From Lautropia sp. SCN 70-15 (lineage in GTDB: Bacteria; Pseudomonadota; Gammaproteobacteria; Burkholderiales; Burkholderiaceae_E): a DNA stretch of 9,583 nt. Each line of letters opens with the position of its first letter. Within the stretch, counting starts at the first letter, position 1. The stretch spans positions 1 through 9,583 of the forward strand of contig MEEC01000085.1 of the NCBI GenBank assembly GCA_001724315.1, in the 5' to 3' direction. The translations under genes were made by a program, and so were the position numbers. Below are positions 7,297 through 9,583 of this stretch, piece by piece. A model generated the notes under the pieces. That model had not been told where the DNA came from. It made no database searches and was given only the letters and a program-made list of their open reading frames with translations.

Positions 7297-9176
7297 GTGA
7301 GACTCCTGGAAAGAGGGGCGGTGGAGGAAGGCGCGGCCGGCGCCGCAGCGGCGCCGGTGGCCGCGTCGGCGCCGCCCCCGGCCGGGGCGAGCCGGTGCCG
7401 GAAGCGTAGCGCGTCGGGATAGGGAAACACGTCTTCGAGCAGCCCGGCGCGCACGCGGCGCTGGCGCAGCTGCCAGTATTCCGGGTCGAGGAGGTCGGCG
7501 TGGTGCGCCATGAAGGCCTTGCGCACCCGCGGGTCGCCCAGCAGGAAGGTGCCGAACTCCTCGGGGAACACGTCGTTCGGCGCCACCGGGTACCAGGGCT
7601 CGGAGGCCATCTCGTCCTCGGGGGTGCGCGGCTCGGGGATGCGGCGGAAGTTGCAGTCGGTCAGGTAGGCGATCTCGTCGTAGTCGTAGAACACGACGCG
7701 GCCCTGGCGGGTGACGCCGAAGTTCTTGTAGAGCATGTCGCCGGGGAAGATGTTCGCCGCGACCATCTCCTTGATGGCCTGCCCGTACTCGACGACCGCG
7801 CGCTCGCGCTCGTCGTCGTCGGCGCGCTCGAGGTGGAGGTTGAGCGGCACCATGCGCCGCTCGATGTACAGGTGGCGGATCACGATCGCGTCGCCGTCGT
7901 CCTCGATCATCGAGGGCGCGCTGTCGAGCAGCTCTTGCATCAGCAGCGGGTCCACCCGCGACTTGGGGAAGGGCACGTCCGAGTATTCCCAGGTGTCGGC
8001 CATCCGGCCCACGCGGTCGTGGAACTTGACCAGCTGGTAGCGCTCCTCGATGTGCTCGCGGCTCACGTCCTTGCCGCGCTTGTCGCGGATCAGCTTGAAC
8101 ACGTAGGGGAAGGAGGGCAGCGTGAACACCAGCATCACCAGCCCGCGGATGCCCGGGGCCAGGATGAAGCGGTCGTGCGAGTTGTGCAGGTGCTGCAGCA
8201 GGTCGCGATAGAAGAGCGTCTTGCCCTGCTTGGCCAGGCCGAGCATCGTGTAGAGCTCGGACTCGGGCTTGGTGGGCATCAGCGTCTTCAGGAAGCGCAC
8301 GTAGGCCGAGGGCACGTCCATGTCGACCATGAAGTAGGCGCGCGAGAAGTTGAACAGCGCCTCGATGCGGTCGCTGCCCACCAGCAGCGCGTCGAGGTAG
8401 AGCCGGCCCTGCGAGTCGCGCAGGATGGGGATCGCGAACGGGATCAGCTCGCTGTCGTTCACCACGCGGCCGATCAGGTAGGCGCCCTTGTTGCGGAAGA
8501 ACAGGCCGCGCAGCACCTGCAGCTGGCAGTCCACCGCGGGCGCTTCGTCGCCCAGCACCTGGGCCTCGAGCGTCTGCAGCACCAGGTCGAGGTCGCGCCC
8601 CACGTCCACGAAGGGGCAGGCGAAACCCAGGTCCACGATCATCCGGCGCAGCGCCGGCTCCCAGCCCTCGGCCAGCGGGTAGTAGACGCGGTAGGACGGC
8701 GGCTCCGAGTCGAGGTAGTCGGTGGCGACCGCCGGCCGCACGAAGATGAACGCGTTGTGGAAGTAGGAGCGGTGCAGGATCTTGGCGCAGACCGAGTTGA
8801 AGAAGGTCTCGGCGAGCTCCGGCTGCCGGTGCTCGGCCAGCAGCGCCACGTACTCGCGCCTGACCTGCTGCCACAGCGGATCCTGGGCCGCCGCCGCCCC
8901 GGCGGGATCCTGGAGCGCCGCGGACCCGGATCCGTCGAGGCCGGAAATGGCGCCGAACTCGTGCTCGATCCGCGCGGCCGCCTCGCGCACCCGCTGGTCG
9001 TAGAACGCGATCCGCTCGCTGGCGAGCCTGCGGATGCCGTGCCAGTCGCCGCGCTCGAAGCGCGCCTTGGCCTGCTGCGCGTTGTAGCGGAACAGCCCGT
9101 AGTGCCGGTCGAAGCCCGCCAGGACCGCGCGGGCGATCGCGGCCGGCAGCATCGCGACGGGCTCGGCGGCCTTCAT
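7293..9176 (-). CDS. aceK: Isocitrate dehydrogenase kinase/phosphatase
   Basis: A 627-residue AceK, longer than the E. coli protein of about 578. It phosphorylates isocitrate dehydrogenase, switching it off so that isocitrate enters the glyoxylate shunt, and removes the phosphate again. The N-terminal regulatory domain contains LAETFFNSVCAKILHRSYFHNAFIF, which I recall as conserved in AceK. The kinase-like domain has the nucleotide loop LAPGIRGLVMLVFTLPSFPYVFK, with Lys361 as the likely ATP-binding lysine. FPGDMLYKNFGV supplies Asp480 and Asn485, and YDYDE supplies Asp498. The spacings of 5 and 13 equal those of E. coli Asp457, Asn462 and Asp475. The extra length comes from a Gly/Ser/Ala/Gln stretch (about 82-100) and an Ala/Pro/Ser/Thr tail after residue 597. 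It follows ivd by 10 nt with a weak SD and overlaps the thiolase start by 4 nt. No aceA or aceB is in the window. Confidence 0.97.
   Translation of the reverse strand: MKAAEPVAMLPAAIARAVLAGFDRHYGLFRYNAQQAKARFERGDWHGIRRLASERIAFYDQRVREAAARIEHEFGAISGLDGSGSAALQDPAGAAAAQDPLWQQVRREYVALLAEHRQPELAETFFNSVCAKILHRSYFHNAFIFVRPAVATDYLDSEPPSYRVYYPLAEGWEPALRRMIVDLGFACPFVDVGRDLDLVLQTLEAQVLGDEAPAVDCQLQVLRGLFFRNKGAYLIGRVVNDSELIPFAIPILRDSQGRLYLDALLVGSDRIEALFNFSRAYFMVDMDVPSAYVRFLKTLMPTKPESELYTMLGLAKQGKTLFYRDLLQHLHNSHDRFILAPGIRGLVMLVFTLPSFPYVFKLIRDKRGKDVSREHIEERYQLVKFHDRVGRMADTWEYSDVPFPKSRVDPLLMQELLDSAPSMIEDDGDAIVIRHLYIERRMVPLNLHLERADDDERERAVVEYGQAIKEMVAANIFPGDMLYKNFGVTRQGRVVFYDYDEIAYLTDCNFRRIPEPRTPEDEMASEPWYPVAPNDVFPEEFGTFLLGDPRVRKAFMAHHADLLDPEYWQLRQRRVRAGLLEDVFPYPDALRFRHRLAPAGGGADAATGAAAAPAAPSSTAPLSRSLT
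7303..7307 (-). promoter_or_regulatory. Ribosome binding site of the thiolase gene
   Basis: AGGAG on the minus strand, 6 nt before the ATG at 7296, is located within the last codons of aceK. Together with the ATGA overlap it marks the true thiolase start and gives the gene its own strong initiation signal besides coupling. Confidence 0.7.
8878..8933. repeat. Short GC-rich degenerate repeat tract with three GGATCC copies inside aceK
   Basis: GGATCC occurs at 8878-8883, 8905-8910 and 8928-8933; the first two continue as GGATCCTGG, 27 bp apart. The tract encodes the low-complexity stretch containing QDP twice (residues 89-91 and 98-100) around an Ala run. This is a segment absent from the E. 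coli protein as I recall it. It looks like an in-frame expansion in a surface loop. Confidence 0.6.
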
Positions 9177-9186
9177 GGCGGTTCGC

Positions 9187-9583
9187 TCAGCGGGTCTCGC
9201 CGAAGAGCTCGCGGCCGATCAGCATCCGGCGGATCTCCGAGGTGCCGGCGCCGATCTCGTAGAGCTTGGCGTCGCGCCACAGCCGCCCGGTCGGGTAGTC
9301 GTTGATGTAGCCGTTGCCGCCCAGGCACTGGATGGCCTCGCCGGCCATCCAGGTGGCCTTCTCGGCGGCGAACAGGATCGCGCCGGCGGCGTCCTTGCGC
9401 AGGCTGCGCACGTCGACCTTGCCCTCGCGCGAGCGGTCGCACTGCTTGCCCACCTCGTAGACGTAGGCGCGGGTGGCCATCATCGTGCTGTACATGTCGG
9501 CGAGCTTCCCCTGCATCAGCTGGAACTCGCCGATCGGCTGGCCGAACTGCTTGCGATCGTGCACGTAGGGCACCACCGCGTCC
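9187..9583 (-). CDS. liuA: Isovaleryl-CoA dehydrogenase, C-terminal part (5' end outside window)
   Basis: The last 131 codons of an acyl-CoA dehydrogenase; the frame is open to the right edge, so no start is expected here. The reading runs [21 protein letters not shown], then ECIQ-type residues [34 protein letters not shown] (no longer run written) and RRMLIGREL. The [10 protein letters not shown] and [12 protein letters not shown] segments are typical of isovaleryl-CoA dehydrogenases. In other family members the catalytic Glu lies in the YEGTS motif, whereas here Gly occupies that place. The base of IVD lies in an earlier helix, upstream of this window. The enzyme oxidises isovaleryl-CoA to 3-methylcrotonyl-CoA, the substrate of the LiuB/LiuD carboxylase, and passes electrons to ETF. 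It is the first visible gene of block A, 10 nt before aceK. The promoter lies outside. Confidence 0.93.
   Translation of the reverse strand, partial: DAVVPYVHDRKQFGQPIGEFQLMQGKLADMYSTMMATRAYVYEVGKQCDRSREGKVDVRSLRKDAAGAILFAAEKATWMAGEAIQCLGGNGYINDYPTGRLWRDAKLYEIGAGTSEIRRMLIGRELFGETR

Noticed and set aside
6100..8874. Apparent 924-residue fusion of a novel N-terminal part to the thiolase
   Set aside because: The first 526 residues are aceK read out of frame and are Arg/Pro/Ala-rich. The thiolase has its own SD and family N-terminus at 7296.
7500..9305. 601-codon plus-strand open frame opposite aceK
   Set aside because: It is an antisense shadow with a repetitive V/H/E/A composition and no recognisable motif. 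AceK on the other strand is unmistakable.
9187..9576. Complete 129-residue protein starting at a GTG at 9576
   Set aside because: The frame continues to the window edge in homologous acyl-CoA dehydrogenase sequence, so this is a truncated gene and not a small protein.

Overview
The window is about 9.6 kb of very GC-rich DNA with strong G/C bias at third codon positions. All ten genes lie on the minus strand, so transcription runs from high to low coordinates. Gene content and protein style suggest a Betaproteobacterium, most likely Burkholderiales: a leucine/isovalerate (liu) degradation cluster with aceK beside isovaleryl-CoA dehydrogenase and a TetR-type rather than MerR-type regulator. The genus cannot be fixed from the sequence alone.

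Layout in transcription order. Block A is a tightly packed run: the 3' part of isovaleryl-CoA dehydrogenase (ivd/liuA, cut by the right edge), isocitrate dehydrogenase kinase/phosphatase (aceK), an acetyl-CoA acetyltransferase-type thiolase, a C-factor-like short-chain dehydrogenase, a second acyl-CoA dehydrogenase and a glutathione S-transferase-like protein. Gaps are 10, -4 (ATGA overlap), 19, 4 and 4 nt, so this is almost certainly one operon. A 128-nt gap follows. It holds the only AT-rich island of the window, with a 24-bp imperfect palindrome, a 10-bp perfect palindrome and a -10-like TATACT. Block B then begins: a TetR-family regulator (candidate LiuQ), the methylcrotonyl-CoA carboxylase beta subunit (liuB), methylglutaconyl-CoA hydratase (liuC) and the first 99 codons of the methylcrotonyl-CoA carboxylase alpha subunit (liuD, cut by the left edge).

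How the genes fit together. Ivd oxidises isovaleryl-CoA to 3-methylcrotonyl-CoA. LiuB and LiuD carboxylate that to 3-methylglutaconyl-CoA, and LiuC hydrates it to HMG-CoA. HMG-CoA lyase (liuE) is not in the window. The thiolase can cleave acetoacetyl-CoA, derived from the acetoacetate that HMG-CoA lyase releases, to acetyl-CoA. AceK controls isocitrate dehydrogenase and hence the split between the TCA cycle and the glyoxylate shunt, which is what a cell needs when living on acetyl-CoA. The second acyl-CoA dehydrogenase probably serves another short or branched acyl-CoA. The roles of the SDR and the GST are unknown.

I see no mobile element, CRISPR array, RNA gene or novel multi-gene system. 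The points most worth a second look are the palindromic regulatory island before tetR, an exact 27-bp tandem duplication covering the stop codon of liuB, and the translational coupling of aceK to the thiolase inside a leucine-degradation operon. No stretch over 300 bases lacks a gene; the longest is 128 nt.
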